Shown one piece after another: positions 48,701-58,023 of a stretch of 64,000 nucleotides of DNA. Location: assembly GCA_030068075.1 (NCBI GenBank), contig CM057831.1:11575370-11639369 (forward strand), given 5' to 3'. Both the position numbers and the translations under genes were made by a program. This stretch comes from Paguma larvata. Its lineage: Eukaryota; Chordata; Mammalia; Carnivora; Viverridae. Within the stretch, counting starts at the first letter, position 1. The number at the start of each line of letters is the position of its first letter. The notes beneath the pieces are model-generated. The model did not search any database. It worked only from the letters and a program-made list of their open reading frames with translations, and was not told the DNA's origin.

Positions 48701-51700
48701 AATGTGAACCCCTGGGCAGAGAGAAAGGGGAGAAAGCCTGAGCCTCAGCCCTGCCTCCACCCCCACCCCCTGGTTGCAGGGGGGCACCTGGAGGGACCCC
48801 TGGCCTCTGCAGAAAGCCAGGCACAATGCGAGCTGCGACCCGTCACCTCCCAAGTCTTACTGCTCATTATCTACCTGCACCGCATGCGCGCGCACACACC
48901 AGGGCGCGTGCCAGGAATGCAGGAGCAACTGACCAATGCCCCCCACCGGCAGACGCTCCAGATGCCCGCCCGCGGGGGCACGAGTGGCCAGCCTGACTAC
49001 ACTGTACCCGTCGGGGAGAACACCGGGCGGGGGCGGGGGGGTGGGGGGCAAAACGACCCCGCACAGCTCCGCTGACTGCGCTGCAGAGATTTCCAAGACT
49101 CCCCGTCAAAAGAAAAACGGTCTCGTGTATCGCCACACGCCACACAGAACCACTGAGATCCGGGGTTTCTCGACCCCAGCGCTTCGGAAGTTTCGGCCCA
49201 GATAATTCTTTGTCGGGTGGGGCGGCCCCCCAGCGCTGTAGGCTGCTGAGCCGCGGCCCTTGGCCTCCGCCCCCCAGGTGCCATCGCCACCTCTCCATTC
49301 ACGACAACCAGAAATCACCTCCAGGCATCGCTCGATGTCCCCGAGAGAGGAGCAAAATGACCCCTATTTGAGAAGCACTGATTTAGAGAATAAAAAGTAA
49401 AAGCCGGCATGTGCCGAGATGTATTTATACGTGTAAGGACACTGAAATTGGAGGGAAAGGACAAACGCTAAGCTGACAGCAGAGATTACTTCTGGGAGGG
49501 GATGGGGGGCAAGAAGGGGATCTTCCTTCTAGATTTTCTGGATCATTTACATTCTCCTCAAAGTATTTCACGCATCGCTCGTGTACTTGGAAAAACCAAA
49601 GTCCGATGACCGGCAAGGTGGGGGCGCCGTAAGCCTGGCGCTTAAGGGCTGAGAGGGCCATACTCACGTTTCTTCTCCTCCTTCAGGGGCCGCCCGTTCT
49701 TGTACCAGATGACTTGAGGGATGGGGTACCCATTTCTCCCCACGCAGGTAGCAACCTGAGGAGGACGGGGTGTGAGTCTCCCCGCCGTTCGGGCCCCGCC
49801 AGCCCCGGCCTGGCCGCCCGGGCGCAGCTCACCTCCTCGGGCTCCTCGCTGTTGACCGAAATGCCCAAGGGGTTGACCTGGATGGTCGGCTCCTCCGGGG
49901 CTTCTACAAGGGAAGGAGAGGAGGGGCATGGGGCCGCCGCTTCCCGCGACCCACGCTGCCCACGCGGCTCGGCCGGGGCACTGACTGTAGACGTGGAGCT
50001 GGATTCGGTGCTCCTGGGACTGAGGGCGCTTGCCCTGGCACAGGAAGATGCGCTCGTCGTGGGGGGTGACATGTGTCAGGGCCAGAGTAGTCCCTCTGTC
50101 CAGGAGGCTGAGCCGGTGCTGGTACTCCCCGGGTTCACTCTGGCCCTGGCCCTTGCGCACGCGGAAGATGAGCGTCGGCTTCTCCTTGTGGATCTGAGGG
50201 GAGGGGAGAGAGGGGAGGGGAGGCTCCTGGGGCTGCGGGAGGGGGACAGCCTCCCACCCTGCCGCCCTCTCCACGCACTCACAGAAAACCAGTCCGCGTG
50301 GCTGAAGTTGGCCTGGGAATGGGAGGGGCCGCACTTCAGAAGGGCCGTGCCGCCAACTTCCACCTCCACGGACTCCTCCGGGGTGGGGGGCTCCGCCTCT
50401 CCAGGCACACCTGGGGTGCGGGAGGGGACACCCCGGCAGCGGCGTCAGCTCCGGCCGCTCCCCGTGGCCTCCCCTCCCAGCCGGCTCCCTGCAGCTGTTC
50501 CTCCTAGAGAGGGCCCTGCCCTCCTGACCCTCGACCACTCTCTACCCACTGCCCCAGGACGCCCTCTCCCCCAGATCAGGGGAGTCGAGGGGGACCGTCT
50601 CTGGTCATGGCAGCAGAGACCCTGAGCACCGGGCACCTTCCAGACGAGGCTGGCAGAGGGGCAACCCAGGCTCCGGGCCAAGAGGAAGGCCCCTTTCCTT
50701 CCAGGCCCCCTCCACTCCCAGTGAGCTCAGAGTGTGGGAATGCAAGGCATGTGCCAGGCTGGGGCACACAGGCCCCTTTGTGTCCCCACACCGCGGGGAA
50801 CACATCACTACTCTGCCCCCCAAAAAACCCCTCCCCAAATTTCCCACAAGACGCAGTGAGCCCACCCTGGCCAGAAGCTCCCGCCTCATGCTCCCTAAGC
50901 GGTACCCCTGTGAACATCCCACACACTCAGGGGGCCCGATCCGGGGAGTCTTTTGAGCCCGGAGGGGTCAGAATGTCCCCCAGGGGTCAGGGTGAGGGCC
51001 AGGCAGTGGGCAAGAGTGACGTCAGTGGTGCCAGCGTGCTGCCTGCCCTGTGAGGAGGTGATGTCACTCGATACCATCTGGCTGGCCTCAGGGATGCCTG
51101 GGTTGTTGCCCCGGGCTGGCGCCCAGACAAGGAGGGCAGATGGAGCAGCGGTCTTCAGCCTAGAGCAGAAGCCCCGCGTCCCTGCCTCCGTTTCCCCAGG
51201 GCGAGAGGAGCCGGGCAGGGTGGGGCTAGACTGGCTGCAGCTGTGGAGCCCAATTTAGCCCTTTCCCCAGAAATACGGTCAGCCTGGGAGGCAGCAGCCG
51301 GGGGTACCCCAGGGACACTGTAGGCACTGGGCGTGAGGCCAGCGAGCTGGGTATTGCCCAGCCCTCCCCTTCCCCAGCCGGACAGCGGCTGGGACCCGGC
51401 AAAGGAAGCCAAAAGAAACACGCGACACCGCTGCAGGCCATACAAGGGCAGCGTGGACCGGGAGCGCCCGGCTCCCAGGCAGTTCCAGAGAAAAACTCCG
51501 AGGTGCAGGGGCGCTCTTCCCACCTGAACGTGGTCCCATTCCGGGAGGCGTAACAACAGATCTGGGGCGCTTCCACCCTGCGCACCCTCAGTCCCTCGTT
51601 TCTGCCACCTGTGAACCCGTCACCGGGCCAGGCGCGAGGCGACCCACGCCGCCCCCCAGCCCCCTGCCAACGCCCTTGCTCGGGCGCGAGCCGCCGTCCC

Positions 51701-52260
51701 TCCCCCCAGCTCGCTCACCTCCAGCCTGGCTCAGAGCCCAGGCCGGAGAGGAGGCGTCGGCGCACCCCCTCCCGCTACGCAAGCCGCCTTTTCCAGCAAC
51801 AGGCGGGCGCAGAATTCGGGATGTGGGGATGCGCTCCGGCTGCGCCTCCCGCCGCAGGGAGCTCCGACCGCGGGCCCCCCAGAGTGGGCACCTGAGGCAA
51901 AGCTCTCCCCAGCTCCCCCGAGAGGCTCGGCTCCACCCCTTCCCGCTCCGGGCAGCAGCCTCCCTCCCCGCCTCCCCCGTCCTCCTCCCCGGGGTACTCC
52001 AGGATCGAGGCTGCAAAACTGGCGGCGAAGAAGAGTTGCACGCGCGCAAAAGGCGCCGGGAAGGAGGAGCGCACGCCGGAGCGCAGAGCCCCCGAGCCGC
52101 GCCGCGCCGCCGGCTCGGCTCCGCGGGCACGCTCCGCCGAAGACCCCTGGCCCGGGCCGCTCGGGGGCGCGGACCCCCTGCGAAGTCACTCACCCGCGGC
52201 GCGGCGACAGCAGCAGCAGGCGGCGAGCAGAAGGGCGCAGACGAGCCCGGACGGCCCCAT
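45704..52260 (-). CDS. MCAM: MCAM, cell surface glycoprotein MUC18 / CD146 (complete, 16 exons)
   Basis: Coding join (complement): 45704-45733, 46184-46301, 46605-46752, 46910-46981, 47081-47222, 47323-47444, 47604-47745, 47828-47946, 48040-48202, 48296-48417, 48532-48711, 49668-49755, 49833-49903, 49986-50193, 50283-50410, 52194-52260. The sum is 1920 bp, giving 639 residues plus TAG; human has 646. MCAM is a type I membrane adhesion receptor of endothelium, smooth muscle and melanoma; laminin-411 is a known ligand. Signal peptide residues 1-23; V-V-C2-C2-C2 Ig domains, each with its cysteine pair visible; membrane segment about 552-575 followed by KKGK; cytoplasmic tail ending EKYIDLRH. Sequons include NFS, NLS, NRT, NTT and NST. 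All introns are GT-AG and in frame. The missing residues against human are at the start of exon 13. Confidence 0.98.
46184..46301 (-). CDS. MCAM: MCAM exon 15 (cytoplasmic tail)
   Basis: Acceptor CCTCCCAG, donor GTAGGA. Encodes residues 592-630: TLPPSRKSEF, VVEVKSDKLP, EEMGLLQGST, DKRAPGDQ. EEMGLL is an acidic dileucine-type sorting motif. This exon distinguishes long- from short-tail isoforms in other mammals. Confidence 0.97.
46605..46752 (-). CDS. MCAM: MCAM exon 14 (transmembrane segment)
   Basis: Acceptor GTGTGACAG, donor GTAAGC. Encodes residues 543-590: KKLPEPESKG, a hydrophobic span (VAIVAVTVCV, LVLAVLGAVL, YFFY), then KKGKLPCGRSGKQE. KKGK is the juxtamembrane basic motif described as binding ERM proteins. 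Confidence 0.97.
46910..46981 (-). CDS. MCAM: MCAM exon 13 (membrane-proximal stalk, shortened)
   Basis: Chosen acceptor TTTAACCACAG, donor GTGAGC. Encodes residues 519-541, SNRTAGPSTS to ANSTST, a Ser/Thr-rich stalk with NRT and NST sequons. In human and mouse the exon starts about eight residues earlier (VNLTTL). Here the matching upstream position reads TTTCGATCC rather than an AG acceptor, so only the downstream AG is available. The frame is kept. Confidence 0.85.
47081..47222 (-). CDS. MCAM: MCAM exon 12 (third C2 domain, second half)
   Basis: Acceptor TCCTCACAG, donor GTATAG. Encodes residues 471-517: AHEQDQDPQS, VLVTPELLET, CMASNFLGRN, IFLEL. Partner cysteine in AKCMA; NTT sequon. Joins exon 13 through a split codon (Asp518 with the acceptor chosen here). 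Confidence 0.96.
47323..47444 (-). CDS. MCAM: MCAM exon 11 (third C2 domain)
   Basis: Acceptor CTCCCTAAG (AAG instead of the usual CAG/TAG), donor GTGAGC. Encodes residues 431-470: SPWMTLKERK, VLNLSCEASG, ISWSVAGT. NLS sequon overlaps the first cysteine of the third C2 domain. Confidence 0.96.
47604..47745 (-). CDS. MCAM: MCAM exon 10 (second C2 domain, second half)
   Basis: Acceptor CACCCCAG, donor GTGAGG. Encodes residues 383-429: TGQVLGKGPV, GGGYRCVASV, PGLNRTQLVR. Partner cysteine in YRCVA and an NRT sequon. Confidence 0.97.
47828..47946 (-). CDS. MCAM: MCAM exon 9 (second C2 domain)
   Basis: Acceptor GTCCCCAG, donor GTACCC. Encodes residues 344-382: VSDVRVSPAA, LTLTCEAESN, EFQWLREK. 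First cysteine of the second C2 domain; ends in phase 0. Confidence 0.97.
48040..48202 (-). CDS. MCAM: MCAM exon 8 (first C2 domain, second half)
   Basis: Acceptor CTCTCCCAG, donor GTGAGG. Encodes residues 289-342: NLSTQEMEEV, NGVLVLEPAQ, GLYQCQGLDL, QELLVN. Contains an NLS sequon and the partner cysteine in YQCQG. Confidence 0.97.
48296..48417 (-). CDS. MCAM: MCAM exon 7 (first C2 domain)
   Basis: Acceptor CTGTGCAG, donor GTGCGG. Encodes residues 249-288: PAEKVWLEVE, LKEGDRVEIR, CLADGNPPPH. Carries the first cysteine of the first C2 domain. Confidence 0.97.
48532..48711 (-). CDS. MCAM: MCAM exon 6 (second V domain, second half)
   Basis: Acceptor TCTGCCCAG, donor GTGAGT. Encodes residues 189-247: VHIQSSQIVE, LYTLQSVLKA, FYCELNYRLP, HMKESREVIV. 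The partner cysteine of V2 is in FYCEL. Confidence 0.97.
49160..49381 (-). mobile_element. MER20-like hAT element in MCAM intron 5
   Basis: GGGGTTTCTCGACCCCAGCG, GGCCCAGATAATTCTTTGTC, ACGACAACCAGAAATCACCT and TATTTGAGAAGCACTG fit a full-length (about 220 bp) MER20 in inverse order. It is unusually GC-rich compared with the family pattern. Confidence 0.75.
49668..49755 (-). CDS. MCAM: MCAM exon 5 (second V domain)
   Basis: Acceptor TCCTCAG, donor GTGAGT. Encodes residues 159-187 with VATCVGRNGY, IWYKNGRPLK and EEKK plus a split Arg188. The first V2 cysteine is in ATCVG. Confidence 0.97.
49833..49903 (-). CDS. MCAM: MCAM exon 4 (V1-V2 junction)
   Basis: Acceptor CTTGTAG, donor GTGAGC. Encodes residues 136-158, APEEPTIQVN to EEPEE, the connector into the second V domain. 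Confidence 0.96.
49986..50193 (-). CDS. MCAM: MCAM exon 3 (first V domain, second half)
   Basis: Acceptor CCCCTCAG, donor GTCAGT. Encodes residues 66-134: IHKEKPTLIF, GQGQSEPGEY, DERIFLCQGK. The partner cysteine of V1 lies in IFLCQ. Frame passes to exon 4 through Lys135. Confidence 0.97.
50283..50410 (-). CDS. MCAM: MCAM exon 2 (first V domain)
   Basis: Acceptor CACCCCAG, donor GTGAGT. Encodes residues 24-65, VPGEAEPPTP to HADWFS. LLKCG holds the first cysteine of V1, and NFS is a glycosylation sequon. One residue longer than human here. Confidence 0.97.
50411..52193 (-). other. MCAM: MCAM intron 1
   Basis: 1783 bp, GC-rich, no mobile element seen. The exon-1-proximal half (51600-52193) belongs to the CpG island and may carry promoter elements. 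Long open frames on both strands here follow from GC richness. Confidence 0.7.
52194..52260 (-). CDS. MCAM: MCAM exon 1 (start codon, signal peptide)
   Basis: ATG at 52258-52260 in context AAAGCATGG. Encodes MGPSGLVCALLLAACCCC then RRAA with a split Gly23, a typical hydrophobic signal peptide. Donor GTGAGT at 52193-52188. The start matches the human start and the 67 bp exon length. Confidence 0.97.
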
Positions 52261-52314
52261 GCTTTCCGGCCGGAGGGCGAGCGCCTAGTGAGCCAGCCGC
52301 CGGCGGCCGGGGGC

Positions 52315-52322
52315 TGACGTCA
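52315..52322. promoter_or_regulatory. MCAM: Palindromic CRE (TGACGTCA) in MCAM promoter
   Basis: A perfect 8-base CRE, 55 bases upstream of the MCAM ATG in the CpG island. CREB/ATF regulation of human MUC18/MCAM is established, so this is probably a working site. Confidence 0.75.
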
Positions 52323-55300
52323 GGGGGGCGGGGGAGGGGGCCCGGCCCGCCCCGCCCCGCGCAGCCCCCCGCCCCCGCCGCCGCTCCACGGGGGCGGGCC
52401 CGGAGCTGCGCGGAGCCGCGCGCCCAGCTAGGCCGGGCCCGGCGCCCGGCCCTCCTCCCGGCTCGGGTCGGGCGAGGGGGCCGTGACAGGTGTCTCGAGG
52501 CCGGGCTGACGGGGCCGAGGCGGCGGCGAGGAGAGGCCGGCCCGGACGCCCAGAGTCACGCCGGCTCAGAACCGGCGGCGCTCGGCCCCAGCGGACCCGG
52601 TCCTCCGGCGCCCCGATGGGGGCCTCCCGGGCGGGCTCCTCTGCCCGCCTCCTCCTCCACGCCGCCGGACCCCTGCCACAGAGAAATTGGCCGGCCGCGG
52701 TCGCTTCCCAGAAATATTGCACCACTGCGGCGGCCGCCGGCCTGGCACTGCCCCCAAAGCCTCGCACGCCCCCGAGCCTCGAAGTGCTGGCCGCTTCGAG
52801 GGAAGGGCCCCGGGCCAGGTCCCGCAGACCCAGAGGTACCTGCACTGGGGAGTGGAGACAGTGCCCCAATGGGCTCTCCCTTCAAACCCCAAGCTCCTGC
52901 GGGTCTGACTAGCGGAAAAGGGTGGCGGCTGAATTCACAGGCCCAAGGTTTTCACCCATAACCAAGTCCAGGCCTTGAAATTTCTGATCTTGACCTCTTC
53001 ACTCAGTGAGCCTAGCTGGGACTCAGTTTCCCCTGCCCTGAATAAAGAAAAGAGGGAGAAGGAAGGGTTAATGGGTGTAAGGTCTCCAAGTTGACCCCCC
53101 CAAAACCTGTTGCTGTCCTAGTGGTTGAAAGCACTCCTTGCAGCTGGGCACTCCCCCGCCCCCGACCCCCGCCCCTGCCTCAACAGCACCCTCCACCGAC
53201 CCCCCCCCACATGTTCACTGTGGCTCAGCAGCTGGGGTTGGAAGCATGGAGGGGGAGTCAGGTCTGGTTGCAGGCAGCCCTCCAAACAGCAAGCTCCCCC
53301 TCTTCCCAAACCCAGGTCTCCCGGCCTCTTGAGCTGGGGCTCTGGGGAGTGGGATGGGCCCTGCCTCTTAGAGACCCCAGCATCCCATCTGCTGGGGCTC
53401 CTTCAGCCAGAGGGTCAAACAGAGGTCTGGCTCTGGGGTGGAGGCCTGTCGCCTGGCAGAGAACCTCTCTGCGGGTTGGGGGAGGAGCAGCGTGAGGCAG
53501 CAAACGCCGGAGACAGGCAGGTGACTGGAGAGAATGCCCTGGGATGGTATTTTGATGACGCAGAGATGACCGGCAAACCACATGAGCCTCGTTTTTGTTT
53601 TTTCAGAACCCTGCTGACCCCTCCTCTCTCTTCATCAGTCTCCAGCCGGAAGCTATGCCGAGCTGGCCAGGGCAGGGGCCTGGGGCCTGGAGCCCGGAGC
53701 CCAGGGGGAGAGGGCGAGCGGAGGACCGTGGCTCTGCATCCCCCAGGAGTGAATGTATGGACTGGCCCGGGGCCCGCAGTGGAATGGAGGAGCCTGTTTG
53801 TCTATAGGGGAGGGAGCGGGAATGGCTGAAGGATGCTGTTTGCCCGGGCTAGCCAGAGCTGGGCATGGAGCTCCGCTTCCCCGCCCCCGCTCCCTTCCCT
53901 TCACTTAACACCATTAACTAATCATTCTCCTCTCCGCCTGAAAACAAAGCCAGCTAACCACCAAGGACAGTCAGAAGTCTTCTTCCGCCCTGAGCCCTGA
54001 GCGGAGTGCAGCCAGGTGGGGGTGGAGGAGCTGCCTCTGCTGTCGAAGGGGAAATGAGGTTAGAGCCCAGGGTGACGTCCTTTCCCCGCGTGGCTCCACC
54101 AAACAAGCACAAAGACTGTCCTTTAAGGAAGCCGGGAGCCTGGGGGCGATCTGGGCTGCCAGGGAGGGGGCGGTAGAGGTCAGGGGGCAGGCGGCTTTGG
54201 GGTGGGCTCAGGATGGGGGCCCTTTGAGATTCCAAACCCAAGAGAGATCAGGACCCTGGAGAGGATGCCAAGGGGCCGGGAAACCGAAGAAAGGGCGGTG
54301 AAGGCAGGAGAGCAGGGTAGAGAGAACAGGAGGTGGAGAGTATCAACCCTCTGGCTCCTGGAAGATGCTGGAAGACAGAGCTGCAGGAGTGGCAGGGAAG
54401 AGAGAAGGCCGCAGAGGAAGAACTTTCATCCAGAGAGGACGCTGACCCAGCGGAGGGAGGTCGAGGAGGTGGTGGCCATGGGCCAGAGCCCCCGGCACCT
54501 GGGTTACTCAAATGTAGGCCAAGACCAAAAGAAGCCCCGGACCAGAGTCCTAATTCTTTGCCTCTTCCTCTCCAGAAGGAAGGGGTAGGAAGGCCGGATT
54601 CCTCCACCCCCATGATAGATCCAGGCTCCTCAGAGATGAGGGGATCTGCTGTGTGGAATGTCCTCTGTGTGTCTCTTGGGCAGGGGTCTGGCCACTGGCA
54701 GAGAAACCGAGGCTGGGTGGGGTGGTGGCCAGGGTCTGGTCTCCAGGGTGGGTGGGGCTTTCATTTCAGCGAAAGGAAAAGCGGAGAAGGGTGAGGCTGG
54801 CCGCAGCATACGGGTTGGGGAGGTAAAAAGACAAGCGTGGGCCTGCCCCAAGGGGCCACCAGGGCCAGAGTCTAACCTAGAAATCCTCCCTCAGCCCAGT
54901 GGGCACGGTGGCCTTCTGCCCACCTCTCTGGTTGAGGGGCTTGACTGGGAGGGAGATGGGAGAGGGGCGGGCTGGGCCGAGGAAGGAAGCTGATAAAGAC
55001 AAACTTGCAGCTGCAGTGAGGAAGGAACTGGGGGTGGAGGGGGGTGGCCCGGCGATCTTGGCAATTCTGGACGCTGGGGAACCCCCTGGCCTGGCCAGAG
55101 ACTAGGGTCCCGTCTGAGTGTTTGGAGGGGAAGGGAGGAGAATTTTTCCTGAATGGGGGTCTGAGTCAGGAGGAGACCACACTGAGGGAGTGGAAACCAG
55201 GGCGGGAGGAGGGTGGGGGGCACTCGTTGCTGAGGACATCATCAGGCCAGGAAACCGGATACTGGGGGGCTGGGGTGGAAGATGTGGGGGAAGAGATTGA

Positions 55301-55467
55301 ATGGGGGGAAGCGGCCCCTATCCTGGCCGGACGCAGTCTCCCATGTCCTTTGCACCTGACCCAGGTCAGGAGGAAGGAGGTGCAGCTTGGATTGAGGTGC
55401 GCCCCCAGAAAGGGGTTGGGGGGGGAGAGGAGGAGGAGGGTGACTTGGGCGTGGGGGATGGGAGGGG

Positions 55468-55477
55468 CTATTTTTAA
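55468..55477 (+). promoter_or_regulatory. MEF2 consensus motif
   Basis: CTATTTTTAA fits the MEF2 consensus YTAWWWWTAR exactly, 3.2 kb upstream of the MCAM start. The motif is seen; its function is inferred. Confidence 0.4.
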
Positions 55478-55858
55478 ACTTGGAAAAACCTTGAGTGAGT
55501 TCATCTCCACCCTGAGTGCTGGAGGCGGCAAAGGCCCCATTGTACAGGGGTCTAGAGAAGGGGAGCGGGGAGGGGGGGAGCGGCACAATGGCAAGAATTA
55601 TGTCGGAGCCGGCCCGGGCCCGCGGAGGGCGGGGGAGGGGACGACTCCTCACAGCTGGCCTACTGAACTATGGGGTCGGGCCAGGCTGGGGCGTGGACAG
55701 GGGTGGGGAGGGTTCCAGTCTCACAAAGCCCCCTGCGGGGGTGGGGGGAGCTGGGGTCTCCGGCATCCGGTGGTGGTCCATCCTGGGGAGGGGGCTGCGG
55801 GTGGGATTCCCACAGCCTGGCTTTCCCAGGGACCGCAGGGCCTGTTCCCAGGCTCCCA

Positions 55859-55865
55859 GCATTCC
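55859..55865 (+). promoter_or_regulatory. MCAT (TEAD) motif
   Basis: GCATTCC within CCCAGCATTCCAGAG matches the TEAD-binding MCAT core CATTCC. It lies between the MEF2 and CArG motifs. Confidence 0.3.
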
Positions 55866-56701
55866 AGAGACTCCCCTGGGAGCCGCTGGCCTCCCTTCTC
55901 AGCCCCTGGTCTGCCGGGAGTGGGGGGAGAGAAGGAGAAAGAGGATGTGGATGCATAGGGACTCTTCCTGGGGACTAGGGACCCTTCGACCAGGATGGAG
56001 GAGGGGGGGCTGCCCTTCCCATCCCAGCCCCGCTAAGGCCTCAGAACGGGGACTGTCCTGGTCCGCTCCGACCCCGGGGGCCTCTCCACGTCGGCGGCCC
56101 TCCAGCACCCAGGCCTCGGCCCAGGGGATCCCGCCGGAGCGTCCCAGGAGCCCTGCCCTCGGGGTCGCGCCCGGCGGGGGCCGCGGGAGGCGGGGCATCC
56201 GGCGCCGCTCGCGCCGACCCAAACATTGCCTTAAATGCCCAGGCGGCGCCGCGGGCCGGGGAGGGGCTGCGGGCGGGGGCCCTGGAGCTCTCCGGAAGCC
56301 CCAGCCGGTCCCTAGGCCTTTCCCGGAGCGCCGCCGGCCGCCGTGATTCAGTCCAGCACCCGCCCCCCCGCCGCCGCGTCCCCCCACTCCCTGCCCTGGA
56401 GAGTAGGAGGGGGGAGTAGAACTGGGGGAGTCGGGTGGAGAGAGCCGAGGCTGCCTGGGTCCCTGCGGGCCGCCGCCTGGGCGCGCGGCTACCTCCGATC
56501 AAGGAAATAGTAGGACCCTTCAGCCTGGGTTTCGGCATCGGGACAGGAGTGGGGGTTTCTGGGTCTCCCCGTAGCTCTGCAGGGACCCACTCCTGTTCGC
56601 TGTAATAAGAGGGCCTCCTTGCACCTCCCCTCTTCCCACCCCCCCCATCTCGGATCTCAGTTCTCTGGCTTCTAAGGCCCCTGCCGCTTCCTCCTCCCCT
56701 C

Positions 56702-56711
56702 CCAAATTTGG
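56702..56711 (+). promoter_or_regulatory. CArG box (SRF motif)
   Basis: CCAAATTTGG is a perfect CC(A/T)6GG box, the SRF site typical of smooth-muscle genes, 4.4 kb upstream of MCAM. Seen in sequence; function not shown. Confidence 0.4.
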
Positions 56712-57511
56712 AGAAGGGAGCAAGTTGGTGGGGGTGAGGGGGGGCACGGGAGCAGGATGCCGGAGCTTACACCTCTCCCCCTCAGGGAAGTTCACATCCG
56801 CTCCCCAAAATACCACCACCCAGAATGTCCCCAGAGAGCTGTTTACATTTGACTTTGAGCTGTCCCTGAGGAAAGGCCAGCTAGTCTACCTCGGAGAGGC
56901 CTAAGGGGGCCCTAGGCACCCCACCAGGGGCTCCTGGCCTTCTCCTCCAGGCCACTTCTGCATTGTGCTTTCCCTCCCTCCCACACAGACCTCTGAGCCA
57001 CCTGGGAGCAGCCCTGGAGGTGGGGACCTGGGATCCCCACCCTAGTTGACACAGCTGACCTTCGAAGAAGGGAGAGAGGAGGGGAGGCAAGCCTGGAGCC
57101 CGTCCCCTGCCTCCCTGTGCCACAGCCCTGCGGCTGGGGGATGAACACAGAATTCGGAGTCAGGAAGAAGCCCCAGACCAGGGGCTGCGCTGCCGCCCGG
57201 CACCTCGTCTTTGCGTCCCTGTCACACTGCTCAGGGCTTGTTCAACTTTGGTCTCAAACAGCCGACTGTGGGTGGCTTTGAGACAGCCCTGCCACTTCGT
57301 CAGCTAATCTGGGGCAAGTGACCGAACCAGTGACTGTTCAGAGGGGACCCGGCGGTGCTCGGAATGAGGGGAGAAGCCTCTCAGATCGGATATTTGTACA
57401 ATGCTTTACAGCGTACACCTTTCTCGTCAGTGTCGTTTTTATCACCAGTATTTATCTTGATCGTTGCAAAAAAAAAAAAAACAACTGAAGAACAAAGAGC
57501 GACATGATCTA

Positions 57512-57950
57512 GGAGTGCCTGTGTGGCTCCGTTGGTTAAGCATTCAACTCTTTTTTTTTTTTTAAGTTTATTTTGAGAGGGGGTGGGGCGTGCATGAGCA
57601 GGAGAGGGTCAAAGAGAGAGTCCCAAGCAGTCTCTGCACCATCAGCGTGGAGCCTGATGCGGGGCTCAAACTCAAAGACAGTGAGATCATGATCTGAGCC
57701 AAAACTAAAAGCTGATGCTTAACCCACTGAGCCACCCAGGCACCCCTCTCCCAGCCCCCCCTTTTTTTTAAGTTTAGCATCCGACTCTTGATTTCGGCTC
57801 AGGTCATGATCTCAAGGTTCGTGGGCTCGAGCCCCGTGCTGGGCTCTGCACCGTAGTCCAGAGCCTGCTTGCGATTCTCTCTCTTCCTCTCTCTCTGCCC
57901 CTCTCCCCACCTCAAAATAAAAAACTTTTTAAAACTTAAAAAAAAAAAGT
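57512..57950 (+). mobile_element. CAN-SINE (+), split by a second SINE
   Basis: Head GGAGTGCCTGTGTGGCTCCG at the left; remainder CCGACTCTTGATTTCGGCTC onward at about 57781. Outer target-site duplication GACATGATCTA is perfect at 57501-57511 and 57951-57961. Confidence 0.93.
57551..57746 (-). mobile_element. CAN-SINE (-) nested in the copy at 57512
   Basis: Poly-T, GGTGGGGCGTGCATGAGCAG, ACTGAGCCACCCAGGCACCC. Flanks AAGCATTCAACTC and TAGCATCCGACTC are the duplicated target inside the host SINE. A C/T-rich filler (57747-57770) follows. Confidence 0.93.
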
Positions 57951-58023
57951 GACATGATCTAAAGTCACACAGTCTGTGAGCTGTTTTATATACACGCACA
58001 TATATATACACACACATATCTTT

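Larger units (their letters stand above)
51600..52900. promoter_or_regulatory. MCAM: CpG island over MCAM exon 1 and promoter
   Basis: Dense CpG and G/C tracts around the MCAM start codon, with many GGGCGG/CCGCCC boxes (for example about 52324-52385) and no TATA box upstream of the start. This agrees with the TATA-less, Sp1-rich promoter described for human MCAM. The likely transcription start is about 30 bases upstream of the ATG, near 52290, by similarity to the human leader. Confidence 0.8.
52910..57500. other. MCAM upstream flank, single-copy and SINE-free
   Basis: About 4.6 kb of GC-rich sequence with no convincing coding exon on either strand and no recognisable mobile element. RNF26, the next gene in the human order, is not reached. 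G-rich runs, an E-box CAGCTG near 55011, and MEF2, MCAT and CArG motifs (listed separately) suggest regulatory DNA. A CpG-rich patch lies at about 56040-56480. Confidence 0.55.

Noticed and set aside
49714..50625. 303-residue + strand frame and similar long frames over MCAM
   Set aside because: Antisense to MCAM exons 2-5 and their introns; MCAM's own frame has matching splice sites and homology.
51588..52317. Long frames (up to 213 residues) in the CpG island
   Set aside because: GC-rich DNA lacks stop codons; Arg/Pro/Ala-rich products without domains.
55044..56387. Frames of 276-304 residues upstream of MCAM
   Set aside because: Low-complexity Gly/Arg/Pro products from G-rich DNA, with overlapping frames open on both strands; no homology recognised.
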